A stretch of 14,159 nt of DNA, taken from positions 1 to 14,159 of the forward strand of contig UQMR01000059.1 in NCBI GenBank assembly GCA_900542255.1. The letters run 5' to 3'. Positions 1 to 8,356 of this stretch are shown piece after piece. The DNA is from an uncultured Porphyromonadaceae bacterium. GTDB lineage: Bacteria > Bacteroidota > Bacteroidia > Bacteroidales > Barnesiellaceae_A. The translations under genes and the position numbers were made by a program. Numbering within the stretch: the first letter of the stretch is position 1; each line of letters opens with the position of its first letter. A model generated the notes under the pieces. That model was not told where the DNA came from, ran no database searches, and was given only the letters and a program-made list of their open reading frames with translations.

Positions 1-406
1 GTTTGCCCGAATCATAAAGTCCTATCCATGTATCTTTGTCGGCGTTGAAAGAGAAATTGACGTGGAACGTACCGCGGTTAGGTTTGCCGTCGGCCCAAAA
101 GAGCAGGTGCTGGCGAGGCGGCATCTGAGTGAGAACGTCACCTTTGGGTATGAAGTAGGTTGCTGTATCGCCCGGGGTGTCGCTACACCGCAGCAGGTTG
201 GCTGCAACGTTTACTGTGCTGTATGATTTGTTGAAGAGTTCTAACCATGCGCTGTGAACGCCGTAGTCGTCTTGGAAATTGGTCTCGTTCGTCATGAGTA
301 TTTCGTTGATGACTACTTTGGATTTGTTTTCTTCTACCCCACACGAGCTGAAAGCTACAAGGGCAAGCAGCAAACTACTCCATATTCCTAAACTTTTTAT
401 ATTCAT
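1..406 (-). CDS. Lamin-tail-domain lipoprotein, probable OadG-type (gamma) subunit of methylmalonyl-CoA decarboxylase; 3' part outside window
   Basis: The reading frame opens at the ATG at 404-406 and stays open to the window edge (135 codons seen, no stop). The N-terminus MNIKSLGIWSSLLLALVAFS followed by SCG is a lipoprotein signal with a lipobox cysteine near residue 22, so the protein should be membrane anchored. After it come VVINEILMTNE, NFQDDYGVHSAWLELFN and a stretch ending GTFHVNFSFNADKDTWIGLY, which match the start of a lamin tail domain. In Bacteroidales, a lamin-tail lipoprotein whose C-terminus carries an OadG-like membrane segment is commonly found directly after mmdA. I infer the same here, but the OadG part is not visible. 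It starts 19 nt after the mmdA stop, so it is surely in the same operon. Its expected role is assembly of the sodium-pumping decarboxylase. The biotin carrier and the OadB-type membrane subunit would be expected beyond base 1. Confidence 0.82.
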   Translation of the reverse strand, partial: MNIKSLGIWSSLLLALVAFSSCGVEENKSKVVINEILMTNETNFQDDYGVHSAWLELFNKSYSTVNVAANLLRCSDTPGDTATYFIPKGDVLTQMPPRQHLLFWADGKPNRGTFHVNFSFNADKDTWIGLYDSGK

Positions 407-425
407 ACGATTCAGGTTTAATGGT

Positions 426-1979
426 TTAGAGAGGAATATTGCCGTGCTTTTTGGCCGGGTTGGTGAGTTTTTTGGTTTGCAGTTGTTGCAGGGCGCGGAT
501 GATGCGGAAGCGCGTGTTGCGGGGCTCTATCACATCGTCGATATAACCATACTTGGCTGCGTTGTAGGGGTTGGCAAAAAGTTTGGTGTATTCTTCTTTC
601 TTTTCTTCGAGGAATTGAGCGGGGTTTTCGTGCTCTTTGGCCTCTTTGGCATAGAGTACGGCAACAGCACCGTCGGCACCCATTACGGCAATCTCGGCAG
701 TAGGCCAAGCGTAGTTCATGTCGCCGCGCAGTTGCTTACAGCTCATCACGATATGCGAACCTCCGTATGACTTGCGCAGCGTTACCGTTACCTTGGGAAC
801 GGTTGCTTCGCCGTATGCGTAGAGGAGTTTGGCACCGTGTGAGATGACGGCGTTGTATTCTTGGCCGGTACCGGGGAGGAATCCGGGAACGTCTACGAGG
901 CTGACGATAGGAATGTTGAATGCGTCGCAGAAGCGTACGAAGCGGGCTGCTTTGCGCGAAGCGTTGCAGTCGAGCACACCGGCAAGGTATTGGGGTTGGT
1001 TGGCTACGATACCTACCGACTGACCGTTGAAGCGGGCGAAACCTATGATGATGTTGCGCGCGAAGTCGCGTTGTACTTCGAGGAACTCGCCGTTGTCGAT
1101 GATGGCGCCGATGACCTGATACATGTCGTAGGGCTTGTTGGGGCTGTCGGGGATGATTTCGTTGAGCGAATCTTCGAGACGGTCGATGGGGTCGGTGCAG
1201 GGAACGACGGGAGCTTCTTCGAGATTGTTCTGGGGTATGTAGCTGAGGAGCTTGCGGATGATTTCGAGGCCCTCATCGCCTGTTTCGGCTGCAAAGTGGC
1301 ATACGCCCGAAGTCTTGGAGTGCATCTCGGCGCCTCCGAGTTGCTCTTGGGTTACGTCTTCGCCTGTTACTTGTTTTACTACGGCAGGACCGGTGAGGAA
1401 CATGTAGGAGATGTTTTTCACCATGATGATAAAGTCGGTCAAAGCCGGAGAGTATACGGCGCCACCGGCGCAGGGACCGAAGATACCCGATATCTGGGGT
1501 ATTACGCCCGATGCCATGATGTTGCGTTGGAATATCTCGGAGTATCCGGCGAGTGCGTTGATGCCTTCTTGGATGCGGGCGCCGCCCGAGTCGCCTATGC
1601 CGATGACGGGTGCTCCCATTTTCATGGCCATATCCATGATTTTGCATATCTTCATGGCCATGGTTTCTGACAGTGAGCCGCCGAAAACGGTGAAGTCTTG
1701 TGCATAGACGTAGACCAGACGGTGGTCGATGGTACCGTAGCCGGTGACAACGCCGTCGCCGAGGAACGATTTCTTTTCTTGTCCGAAGTTGTGGCAGCGG
1801 TGGCGCACAAACATGTCTATCTCTTCGAAACTGCCTTCGTCGAGGAGTTGGTTGATGCGTTCGCGAGCGGTGTATTTGCCGCGTTCGTGTTGTTTGGCAA
1901 TGGCTTTTTCGCCACCGCCCAAGCGTGCTTCTGCACGGAGCGCAATAAGCTCTTTTACTTTTTCGAGTTGACTGCTCAT
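426..1979 (-). CDS. mmdA: Methylmalonyl-CoA decarboxylase alpha subunit (acyl-CoA carboxyltransferase)
   Basis: This is a 517-residue carboxyltransferase of the PccB/MmdA family, full length for the family. It moves the carboxyl group of (S)-methylmalonyl-CoA to biotin on a carrier subunit, giving propionyl-CoA in the succinate-propionate pathway. With OadB/OadG-type membrane partners the decarboxylation is coupled to sodium export. Visible motifs are [11 protein letters not shown] (about residues 129-139) and [16 protein letters not shown] (168-183), which form the first CoA/oxyanion region. The second half contains [12 protein letters not shown] and [20 protein letters not shown]. The C-terminus ends [11 protein letters not shown], as in Bacteroides relatives. 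The frame extends eight codons upstream to 2003, but I chose the ATG at 1977-1979 because [12 protein letters not shown] matches family N-termini and the longer form would overlap mce. It starts 4 nt after the mce stop. PccB-type carboxylase use (the reverse direction) is the alternative, but the neighbours favour the decarboxylase. Confidence 0.95.
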   Translation of the reverse strand: MSSQLEKVKELIALRAEARLGGGEKAIAKQHERGKYTARERINQLLDEGSFEEIDMFVRHRCHNFGQEKKSFLGDGVVTGYGTIDHRLVYVYAQDFTVFGGSLSETMAMKICKIMDMAMKMGAPVIGIGDSGGARIQEGINALAGYSEIFQRNIMASGVIPQISGIFGPCAGGAVYSPALTDFIIMVKNISYMFLTGPAVVKQVTGEDVTQEQLGGAEMHSKTSGVCHFAAETGDEGLEIIRKLLSYIPQNNLEEAPVVPCTDPIDRLEDSLNEIIPDSPNKPYDMYQVIGAIIDNGEFLEVQRDFARNIIIGFARFNGQSVGIVANQPQYLAGVLDCNASRKAARFVRFCDAFNIPIVSLVDVPGFLPGTGQEYNAVISHGAKLLYAYGEATVPKVTVTLRKSYGGSHIVMSCKQLRGDMNYAWPTAEIAVMGADGAVAVLYAKEAKEHENPAQFLEEKKEEYTKLFANPYNAAKYGYIDDVIEPRNTRFRIIRALQQLQTKKLTNPAKKHGNIPL

Positions 1980-1983
1980 GGGT

Positions 1984-2397
1984 TTATTTGTTAGGATTTT
2001 CACATAATTCGGTAAGTACGCTGCATGTCGATTTGGGGTGCAGGAAGGCTATGTTGAGGCCTTCGGCGCCTTTGCGGGGGGCTTTGTCGATGAGTCTTAC
2101 TCCTTTGCCCTCTACTTCGGCGAGTGCGTTTGCTACTCCGTCGGCAACTGCAAATGCGAGGTGGTGTATGCCTTCGCCTCGTTTTTCTATGAATTTGGCT
2201 ATGGTGCTATCTTCGCTGGTGGGTTCGAGCAACTCTATTTTGGTTTGCCCTACTTTGAAGAATGCTGTTTTTACTTTTTGGTCGGCTACTTCTTCGACAG
2301 CGTAGCATTTGAGACCCAGGATGTTTTCATAGTACGGAATGGCCTCTTCGAGACTTTTTACGGCTATTCCCAAATGTTCAATGTGAGAAATTTCCAT
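1984..2397 (-). CDS. mce: Methylmalonyl-CoA epimerase
   Basis: This 137-residue single-domain protein of the vicinal oxygen chelate fold interconverts (R)- and (S)-methylmalonyl-CoA. It links methylmalonyl-CoA mutase to the decarboxylase encoded next door. The two beta-alpha-beta modules are visible: [20 protein letters not shown] at the start and [11 protein letters not shown] about seventy residues later. Likely metal ligands are His8 (HLGIAV), Glu55 (IELLEPT), one of His78/His79 (GIHHLAF) and Glu130 (VLTEL). These follow the family pattern by eye, not by alignment. The open frame runs back to an ATG at 2448, but family proteins begin at [10 protein letters not shown], so I take the ATG at 2395-2397. 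The 2448 start would also leave almost no leader after the predicted promoter. It is the first gene of the operon mce-mmdA-lamin tail lipoprotein. Confidence 0.94.
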   Translation of the reverse strand: MEISHIEHLGIAVKSLEEAIPYYENILGLKCYAVEEVADQKVKTAFFKVGQTKIELLEPTSEDSTIAKFIEKRGEGIHHLAFAVADGVANALAEVEGKGVRLIDKAPRKGAEGLNIAFLHPKSTCSVLTELCENPNK

Positions 2398-2462
2398 TGT
2401 GATATGTATTAAGTTAAACTGTTCTTGGCGAATGTTTTGCCGCAGCATTGCATTCTAACGGG

Positions 2463-2494
2463 CAAAGATAAGTTTTTCCGCCGAATTACGTAAA
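2463..2494 (-). promoter_or_regulatory. Bacteroidetes-type promoter for mce-mmdA operon
   Basis: On the minus strand, TATCTTTG (2463-2470) is an exact match to the Bacteroidetes -7 box TAnnTTTG. TTTA at 2491-2494, 20 nt upstream, is a 3-of-4 match to the -33 TTTG. Transcription would start near 2456, leaving a leader of about 60 nt before the mce ATG at 2397. Confidence 0.7.
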
Positions 2495-2531
2495 AATTTC
2501 CGTAAAAAACCGAACAGCTTTTCTTAGATAA

Positions 2532-2777
2532 TTATCCCTCTTGTGATGTGGTTTTGCGGGCGTCCTTCGGCCCGGATTTGATGATGCCCGAAAGGATGTG
2601 TTCGAGCAGGCTTTTGTCGGATAGTATGAGTGTGGCTTGTGCGTGCATTCCTTCTTGCAGTATCTCGTTGTTAGATAGTATTATATGGCAGGTGAATGTG
2701 CGTGTGCCGGCGTTGTCGATAACGTGGCGGTCTATTGCCGAGATTTCTCCCGTAAATGGGTGCTGCAATGGGCGTGT
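2532..2777 (-). pseudogene. C-terminal remnant of an HlyD-family membrane fusion protein
   Basis: The frame runs about 81 codons between a stop at 2778-2780 and its own stop at 2532. The peptide reads HPFTGEISAIDRHVIDNAGT, then TFTCHIILSNNEILQEGMHA, then QATLILSDKSLLEHILSGII. This resembles the last beta-barrel/membrane-proximal part of HlyD-type periplasmic adaptors in Bacteroidetes (pattern: G.I..ID..V.......F.C.........L..GM.A.A.I......L...I). The signal anchor, coiled coil and lipoyl parts that should precede it (300 or more residues) are absent. The only available start is a TTG at 2766-2768. I therefore read it as a gene scrap, not a working gene. HlyD proteins of this type usually sit beside peptidase-containing ABC exporters; none is seen here. 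A short independent hypothetical gene is the alternative. Confidence 0.55.
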
Positions 2778-3260
2778 TTATATTTTTATAGTATGGAAAT
2801 ATTTCTATTACTGACGGCTGTTTCGCTTATCTCTGCAACAGACAATGATACCGACGACTGACGGTAATAGATGGTAGTGTCGAGGTGGTGCGTTCTGCTA
2901 TCTTTCGGTTTGCGACATACTGAATGCAACGATACGATTTATTTTATTTATTTTATTGTCGTATCGTTATTCGGTTGGTTTTTATGTGTTTGTGTTTTAT
3001 GGTGTGTCGGTTGTTTTTCCCTTTAATTTAGTGTGGAATATGTTCTCGTTGGTGTAGTACCGTATTTTGCGCCGACGAAGGGAACGAATCTGAAATCTTT
3101 TCCCTCTTCGGTGTACATCGCTGCGTGATTGTAATGGTTTCACCAGGCGACGTGCAGGCCGATGTCTCGATAGCAAGAGCAGCGATGAGAAGGCAGTGAG
3201 CTTCATTACGGCATAGGACGAGGATGAGTTATGATTGGTTTTTTGCGATGCGTCGTCTTG
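2778..3260. other. Gene-free, decayed stretch between the HlyD scrap and the barrel gene cluster
   Basis: No intact gene is supported here. It holds an inverted repeat (2928-2968) around an AT-rich centre. On the minus strand at 3023-3206 there are frame-shifted protein-like fragments: a signal-like MKLTAFSSLLLLSRH in one frame, and MYTEEGKDFRFVPFVGAKYG (from 3118) in another, preceded by DIGLHVAW and an in-frame stop. These could be the remains of one small exported or membrane protein, but I cannot name a family. No terminator with a clear T-run was seen after the barrel gene ending at 3261. Confidence 0.45.
2928..2968. repeat. Perfect 10-bp inverted repeat with 21-nt AT-rich spacer
   Basis: AACGATACGA (2928-2937) and TCGTATCGTT (2959-2968) are exact reverse complements. 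The 21-nt spacer between them is almost all A/T (repeated TTTAT units). No T-run follows closely on either strand, so an ordinary intrinsic terminator is not clear. It may be an operator-like site, a weak terminator, or the scar of a lost mobile element. Confidence 0.6.
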
Positions 3261-5633
3261 TTATTGAGTTCTTTCAATAGCCAATCTGTCGGTGTTTACT
3301 TCGCGTACCTTGACGTTTTTCTTGCCTATATCGAATGAGTAATAGACTGAAATGCCGGCAAACATGCGGTAACTGTTACTTTGGTTGATGAGATAATACT
3401 CGCTATAATCGGAGCGGGTGGTAATATCCATGGCGGGTATGTTGCAGACATCGAGCCGAAGAGTGAGTTTGTCGTCCAAAAGTGATTTCTGTAGATAAAA
3501 GTTTACGCTTACGTGTGGATAGGTAATGACGTTGTATTGACGCTCTTCGCCGCTGAAACCGCTGCCTATGTATATTTGCCAATCTTTGGGTAACATGGCT
3601 GTGGCACTGAGGTTTACGCTACCGCTCCAATAGGTGTGCTTGCCATATTGGCGGGAGTTTTCATAGTTGCACCATGTAGAACCGTTGGCGTTGATGTGCA
3701 GCCATTTTGTAACCATTTTAGAGAAACTGACATTGAGTCTGTATGTGTCGTAATTACCGAAGTTTTCGAGTGTCTCGTAAATGGTTTGTCTGTCGTCGCC
3801 TATTGTATAGAGTGATGCGACGGGATTGACTATCCATGTACCGTTGAGGGTGAATGACAAACAGTTCCACAATGATTGTTGCAGTTGCAGCCGGTGGTTA
3901 TATGGGGCTTTCAAATTGGGGTTGCCTTGCCAGTAGCTGTAAGTTCCGGTCCTGTAAGGTGTGGAATTTAGGTTGTATCCGGTGGGATAATTGGTGTATG
4001 GCGAGTATGTAACGGATGTGTAGTTGTTTTTATGGGCGTATTGCAGGGTTACCGATGGAAATACGCCGGTGGAGCGGAAGAGTGTGGCAGGGTCGTTGTA
4101 AGAGAATCTGTGCCGTGTATCGACATGTTGTACCGTGAGCCCCAGTAGGTATGATAGTTTCTTGTTGAAGAGGGAACCTGCAAATTTGGCATATGCCGAG
4201 TACAAGTCCTCGTCGAAAGTATAAGGTTTGTATTCGTTTATTGTTGTGGCTTTTTGATGCGGTGAAGTGGTAGTGGTTGTCTCTTCACGTGACATATCGC
4301 CATCGGTGTGCAGGTAGCGGAATCCGATTTGTAAGCCCATGCCGTTGGCAAATTGTTTTACAAATTGTATAGACGGATAATAGACGGCATAAGAGGTGGG
4401 GTATGGGCTCCGTATCGTTTCGGTGGAATCGTTCTCGAAGAAACTTGTATAGGTGCTGAGGTTCCCTTGATTGGCTCGGTAGTATTGGAATGTGGCGCTT
4501 AGAGCTGAGCCGCGGTCGTCGAGCAACCACGTGTAGTAGGCGTATCCCTGTATGTAGCGGTAGAATGTCTCGTATTTGCTTTCGCTTTTTTGAGGGAATA
4601 TCAAGGATGTGGTATTTTTTGTATAGAGAATGTCGCTCGTGGCATAGGCTTTGGGATGCCATGAAAGGTGGAATCTGCCTCCAATCATGTGATGTTTGTT
4701 GATATTGTAGCGCAGGGTTTGTTGTACGTATAGTTTGTTATAACGGTTTCCTGACAATCGCTCGGATTGTGCTTCGACTATCGTGTTGTCGTTATATACA
4801 CGAGTACTGTAACTGTGCGTAGGCCACGTATGCTCGTTGTCGAACCCGACGAAGGTGAAAGATTCTACTTTCCCGATTTTTGCCATAGAGGTGACACCAT
4901 AGGAAGAATCGACGGTTTTTCCTTCGTAGGGATATTTCCCTTGGGCATATACAAATATATTGGCTCCGTCTTCGCGTTTTTTCTTCAGTTTTATGCGCAG
5001 TACGCTACCTTCGGTGGTGGCACCGTATTCGGCATTGGCGATGGGAATGAGCTCGAAACTCTCTACGTCCTCGGCTTGCAAACTTTTCAGCATTGCTGTG
5101 GCGGCGTTCATATCCGTTTCTTGGTCGTCGATGTATATTTTCGAGACAGCCCGGCCATAGATGGTCAGCCCGTACATGCCGGGCAGTTTATAGAGCATAT
5201 CGTAGGCCGACGAGTTGCGGGCGATGGGGTTTCCCTGCATCGAAATGGTGATGCTGTTGGGCTCGTGTTTCACGAAGTGGGCCGTTACGGTAACTTCTTG
5301 GGTGAACAGGGTATCGGTTTGCATCACGATGGTATCTAAGCGGGTGTCTTGCGAGAGTGTTACGTCGCGCCACGCGGTTTTCATTCCTATGAAAGAAGCG
5401 CGCAGGCGGTAAGTGCCTCCGTCGGCTTGCAGCAGATAGGCCCCCTGTTCGTTGCAGCTTGTCCCGGCTACGGGTACGGAGTCGTTTCCTGCGGCGAAGA
5501 TCACGACCGAAGCACCGGGCAGCGGAATGTTCCCGGCAGATGCGATGACCCCCTGCAGGGTGTAAGCCTGAGCGGCCGATACTGCGGCGATGTAAATGGC
5601 TAAGGCAGTGATGAAACTTGTAATGCGGTTCAT
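3261..5633 (-). CDS. Outer-membrane beta-barrel protein with carboxypeptidase-regulatory-like N-domain (copy 1 of 3)
   Basis: This is a 790-residue exported protein. Residues 1-23 form a signal peptide (hydrophobic core FITALAIYIAAVSA, cleavage near AQA). Residues 24-105 form a carboxypeptidase-regulatory-like beta-sandwich (TLQGVIAS, LPGASVVIFAAGNDSVPVAG, YRLRASFIGMKT). Residues 112-220 resemble a TonB-receptor plug (EVTVTAHF, YDMLYKLPGMYGLTIYGRAV, SKIYIDDQE, EDVESFELIPIANAEYGA). The rest has alternating aromatic strands of a barrel, with YWQGNPNLKAPYNHRLQLQQ and a final YYSFDIGKKNVKVREV tail, as in the OMP_b-brl families. No TonB box or SusD partner is seen, so the role (transport, export or surface display) is open. 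It starts 47 nt after the stop of copy 2 with no promoter between, so the two are likely co-transcribed. The N-terminal third is nearly the same as copy 2, while the barrel has drifted. Confidence 0.88.
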   Translation of the reverse strand: MNRITSFITALAIYIAAVSAAQAYTLQGVIASAGNIPLPGASVVIFAAGNDSVPVAGTSCNEQGAYLLQADGGTYRLRASFIGMKTAWRDVTLSQDTRLDTIVMQTDTLFTQEVTVTAHFVKHEPNSITISMQGNPIARNSSAYDMLYKLPGMYGLTIYGRAVSKIYIDDQETDMNAATAMLKSLQAEDVESFELIPIANAEYGATTEGSVLRIKLKKKREDGANIFVYAQGKYPYEGKTVDSSYGVTSMAKIGKVESFTFVGFDNEHTWPTHSYSTRVYNDNTIVEAQSERLSGNRYNKLYVQQTLRYNINKHHMIGGRFHLSWHPKAYATSDILYTKNTTSLIFPQKSESKYETFYRYIQGYAYYTWLLDDRGSALSATFQYYRANQGNLSTYTSFFENDSTETIRSPYPTSYAVYYPSIQFVKQFANGMGLQIGFRYLHTDGDMSREETTTTTSPHQKATTINEYKPYTFDEDLYSAYAKFAGSLFNKKLSYLLGLTVQHVDTRHRFSYNDPATLFRSTGVFPSVTLQYAHKNNYTSVTYSPYTNYPTGYNLNSTPYRTGTYSYWQGNPNLKAPYNHRLQLQQSLWNCLSFTLNGTWIVNPVASLYTIGDDRQTIYETLENFGNYDTYRLNVSFSKMVTKWLHINANGSTWCNYENSRQYGKHTYWSGSVNLSATAMLPKDWQIYIGSGFSGEERQYNVITYPHVSVNFYLQKSLLDDKLTLRLDVCNIPAMDITTRSDYSEYYLINQSNSYRMFAGISVYYSFDIGKKNVKVREVNTDRLAIERTQ

Positions 5634-5681
5634 ATCGGTATTCTTTGAATGTTAAAGCAACGGTCTCGGAGTAACGGCTGG

Positions 5682-8036
5682 TTAGTATCTGGCTCTTTCA
5701 TCGGGGAGATTGTCGGTCTGCACCTCGCGTACCCTGATGTCTTTCTTGCCGATGTTGAAGGTATATCGGATGGAAATCTGACAAAAGATCATATTGGCGT
5801 TGCTGTGAGTCGTAACGAAGTAATTGTCGTAATAAGTGCGCGATATTCTGTCGCCGCCTTGCAGATTCCGAATAGAGGCGTTTATGACAAGGCTGTTATT
5901 GAAGAAGCTTTTATTCACCCCGCAGTAAACTTCGACAAACGGGTATTGTACGGTATTGTATCTGCGGTATTCGCCCATGAAGTTTGCACCGCCATATATT
6001 TGCCAATTTTGGGGCAGGTAGAAGTATATCCATGCCGAGGCATCGCCGCTCCAATAGGTGCGCCTGCCGTACTGGCGGGAGTTTTCGTAGTTGCAGTAAA
6101 CTTTCGCCATGGCATTTAGCCAAAGCCAATTGAGCACCCGCTTGTTGTAGTACAGGCTGAGAGAATAGTTGTTGTAGCTGCCAAAATTTTCGCGGCTACG
6201 GTATCTTGTCTGTCCGTCGGCTCCGATGGAGTCTCGCATGGCAACGGGATTGATCTGCCATGTGCCGGATAGGTTTATCGTGAAAGCGTTCCACAAAGTC
6301 TGTCTGATTTGCAGGCGGTGGTTGTATGGAGCCTTGAGGTTGGGGTTGCCTCTGAAATAGCTGAAAGTGCCGGTTCTCGTCCAATTGGGGTCGAGGCTGT
6401 ATCCGGTGGGGTAACTGGTGTAGGGTGCGTATGATAAAGACAGGAAATGTCCTTTGCGGCTGTCGATGTTGTATTGTAATGCTGCAGAGGGAAAGAGACC
6501 GGTGGAGCGGAACCGGGTAGTGGGATTTTCGTCAGAAAACATGTGCCGGGTGTCGATGTGCTCGACGTTTACCCCCAACTGATAATTGAGCCGATTGGAA
6601 AAAAGATTGCCTGACCATTGCGCGTAGGCCGAATAGAGATTTTCGTCGTAGTCGTAAGGCCGTGTATCGGTTTTTTCCGGCCCGGAGTTTTCGGCGGTGG
6701 TTTCTGTCTGGAAGAGATTGCCTGTAGTGTGCAGGTATTTGGCGCCTATCAATAGAGACATGCCATTGGCAAAGTTTTTCCTGAAAATGATTTGCGGATA
6801 GAGTACGGCATGAGAAAGAGGCAAGTCGGTGCCTATTGTCTGTGTAGAACCGTCAGAGAAAGTGTTGAATATCTCGCTCCAATCGCGTTGAGTTGCGGTA
6901 TAATATTGAATATTGGCCTGCAGGAACGAGCCTCGGTTATCGAAGTTCCATTGATAGAAAGCGTAGGCTTTGTAGTGGCGGTAGTAGAGATCGCTATAAC
7001 GGTGCGATTTCAATGGAAACGTCAGGCCGGATGAGTTGTCGTAATAGTCGGTGTAGCTTTCGGCCTGTCCGTTGGGACGCCAAGTGAAATCGAAGCGTAT
7101 TCCCATCTTGTGTTTGCTGTTGAGATTGTAAGTGACCGACTGTGACAGCATGGTGTAGTCGGTTACTTTCCCAGTACTGTGAGTGATTTTTTCTTTCAGA
7201 TGCGAGCCGTTGTTGTAGGTGTATATATTGAGATTTTCTATAGGTTTGCTGCGTATGTTGCTGTAACCGAAAGAGGTGACTGCCTCGACTTTTCCGAGCT
7301 TTGTCATAGCATATATTTTGGGGTATAGGCTGACGGATTGTTTGGCTATTTCTGTGCCGGCAGAGACAGAGATTATGGAGCCGTTTTCCCGTTTTTTCTT
7401 CAGTCTGATGCGCAGGACGCTTCCCTCGGTTGTGGCGCCGTATTCGACACCTGCAATGGGGATAAGTTCGAAACTCTCCACATCTTCGGCACGCATGGAT
7501 TGTAGCATGGATGTTGCTATATCAGACGCCACTTCCTGGTCGTCGATGTAAATTTTCGAGACTGCCCGGCCATAGATGGAGAGGCCGTATGTGCCGGGGA
7601 GCTTGTATAGCATGTCGTAGGCCGATGAGTTGCGTGCGAGGGGATTTCCCTGCATGGCAATGGTGATGCTGTTTGGCTCGTGCTTAATGAAGTGAGCCGT
7701 GACGGTTACCTCTTTGGCTTGGATGGTATCGACGGGCATCACGATGGTGTCCAAGCGGGTGTCGGCGGCGATTTTCACCTCCCGCCATACGGTTTTGTAC
7801 CCCAAGAAAGAAGCCCTCAGGCGGTAAGTGCCTCCGTCGGCTTGCAGCAGATAGGCCCCCTGTTCGTTGCAGCTTGTCCCGGCTACGGGTACGCTGTCGT
7901 TGCCGGCAGCAAAGAGTACTACCGAAGCGCCCGGCAAAGCCTCCCGGTCGGCCGTAACGACGGTGCCTTGCAGGGTGTGGGCCGAGGCTGAGAGTGCAGA
8001 GGCAAGGATTGTGAGATGTAGGAGGCGGCGTATCAT
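5682..8036 (-). CDS. Outer-membrane beta-barrel protein with carboxypeptidase-regulatory-like N-domain (copy 2 of 3)
   Basis: This 784-residue protein is the closest relative of the gene immediately downstream. The signal peptide is MIRRLLHLTILASALSASA. The regulatory-like domain follows from HTLQG to about residue 100 (LPGASVVLFAAGNDSVPVAG, YRLRASFLGYKT). The plug-like segment includes EVTVTAHFIKHEPNSITIAM, KLPGTYGLSIYGRAVSKIYI and ESFELIPIAGVEYGATTEGS. The barrel closes with RYTFNIGKKDIRVREV. A stretch of 76 bases at 7818-7893 is identical to 5403-5478 of copy 1 and encodes TSCNEQGAYLLQADGGTYRL in both. The first ATG was kept because the signal peptide starts there. No good promoter lies in the 182 nt just upstream, so expression probably comes from the promoter near 8357-8388, through the small ORF at 8219-8329. 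The ligand is unknown. Confidence 0.88.
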   Translation of the reverse strand: MIRRLLHLTILASALSASAHTLQGTVVTADREALPGASVVLFAAGNDSVPVAGTSCNEQGAYLLQADGGTYRLRASFLGYKTVWREVKIAADTRLDTIVMPVDTIQAKEVTVTAHFIKHEPNSITIAMQGNPLARNSSAYDMLYKLPGTYGLSIYGRAVSKIYIDDQEVASDIATSMLQSMRAEDVESFELIPIAGVEYGATTEGSVLRIRLKKKRENGSIISVSAGTEIAKQSVSLYPKIYAMTKLGKVEAVTSFGYSNIRSKPIENLNIYTYNNGSHLKEKITHSTGKVTDYTMLSQSVTYNLNSKHKMGIRFDFTWRPNGQAESYTDYYDNSSGLTFPLKSHRYSDLYYRHYKAYAFYQWNFDNRGSFLQANIQYYTATQRDWSEIFNTFSDGSTQTIGTDLPLSHAVLYPQIIFRKNFANGMSLLIGAKYLHTTGNLFQTETTAENSGPEKTDTRPYDYDENLYSAYAQWSGNLFSNRLNYQLGVNVEHIDTRHMFSDENPTTRFRSTGLFPSAALQYNIDSRKGHFLSLSYAPYTSYPTGYSLDPNWTRTGTFSYFRGNPNLKAPYNHRLQIRQTLWNAFTINLSGTWQINPVAMRDSIGADGQTRYRSRENFGSYNNYSLSLYYNKRVLNWLWLNAMAKVYCNYENSRQYGRRTYWSGDASAWIYFYLPQNWQIYGGANFMGEYRRYNTVQYPFVEVYCGVNKSFFNNSLVINASIRNLQGGDRISRTYYDNYFVTTHSNANMIFCQISIRYTFNIGKKDIRVREVQTDNLPDERARY

Positions 8037-8218
8037 GGTTTCATGTTTTTATGGATAGAATAGCTTTTTATATGAAAGACAAAAAACCGGCCAATTTGTA
8101 ACATGAAAATGGATTTATTTTTGAAAATAATCAATATGCTGGATTTTGCAGCAGATTCGTGCGGCTTTTATTGCATGAATGCGGATAGCTGTCGGATGGG
8201 GCTTTGAGGGTGGGTTGC

Positions 8219-8329
8219 CTATGCTGCTATGGTGTTGCCCGAATAGAGGGTGTTGCTGATGGCGGTATGGTATATAATGTATTCTTGTGTGCCGTTGGAT
8301 GTGATGTAGGTGTATTTGCCAGTTTTCAT
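8219..8329 (-). CDS. Possible small protein of 36 residues
   Basis: The ATG at 8327-8329 opens a 36-codon frame ending at TAG 8219-8221. It begins MKTGKYTYITSNGTQEYIIY and ends SNTLYSGNTIAA. The peptide is polar, rich in Thr/Tyr/Ser/Asn, with no signal peptide, membrane segment, cysteine or double-glycine leader, and I recognise no family. Support comes from its position. A Bacteroidetes-type promoter at 8357-8388 would start RNA about 20 nt before this ATG, a normal leader length. The next gene (copy 2 barrel) follows after 182 nt on the same strand. It could be a leader peptide, a small structural or regulatory protein, or a chance frame. A longer overlapping frame at 8115-8387 is rich in His/Ile/Arg and looks like a shadow. 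Confidence 0.4.
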   Translation of the reverse strand: MKTGKYTYITSNGTQEYIIYHTAISNTLYSGNTIAA

Positions 8330-8356
8330 GGTTTCGGGTTTTATAGCTTATTATTG

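Noticed and set aside
279..770. Plus-strand 163-codon frame across the mmdA end and the lipoprotein start
   Set aside because: It lies antisense to two conserved genes and has no domain-like features.
861..1670. A 269-codon plus-strand frame opposite mmdA
   Set aside because: It is antisense to a clearly conserved enzyme gene and has no family resemblance.
2793..2861. A 22-codon plus-strand ORF with a hydrophobic, signal-like N-terminus (MEIFLLLTAVSLISATDN)
   Set aside because: It is very short, with no promoter match or recognisable neighbour on that strand. It is likely chance in AT-rich DNA.
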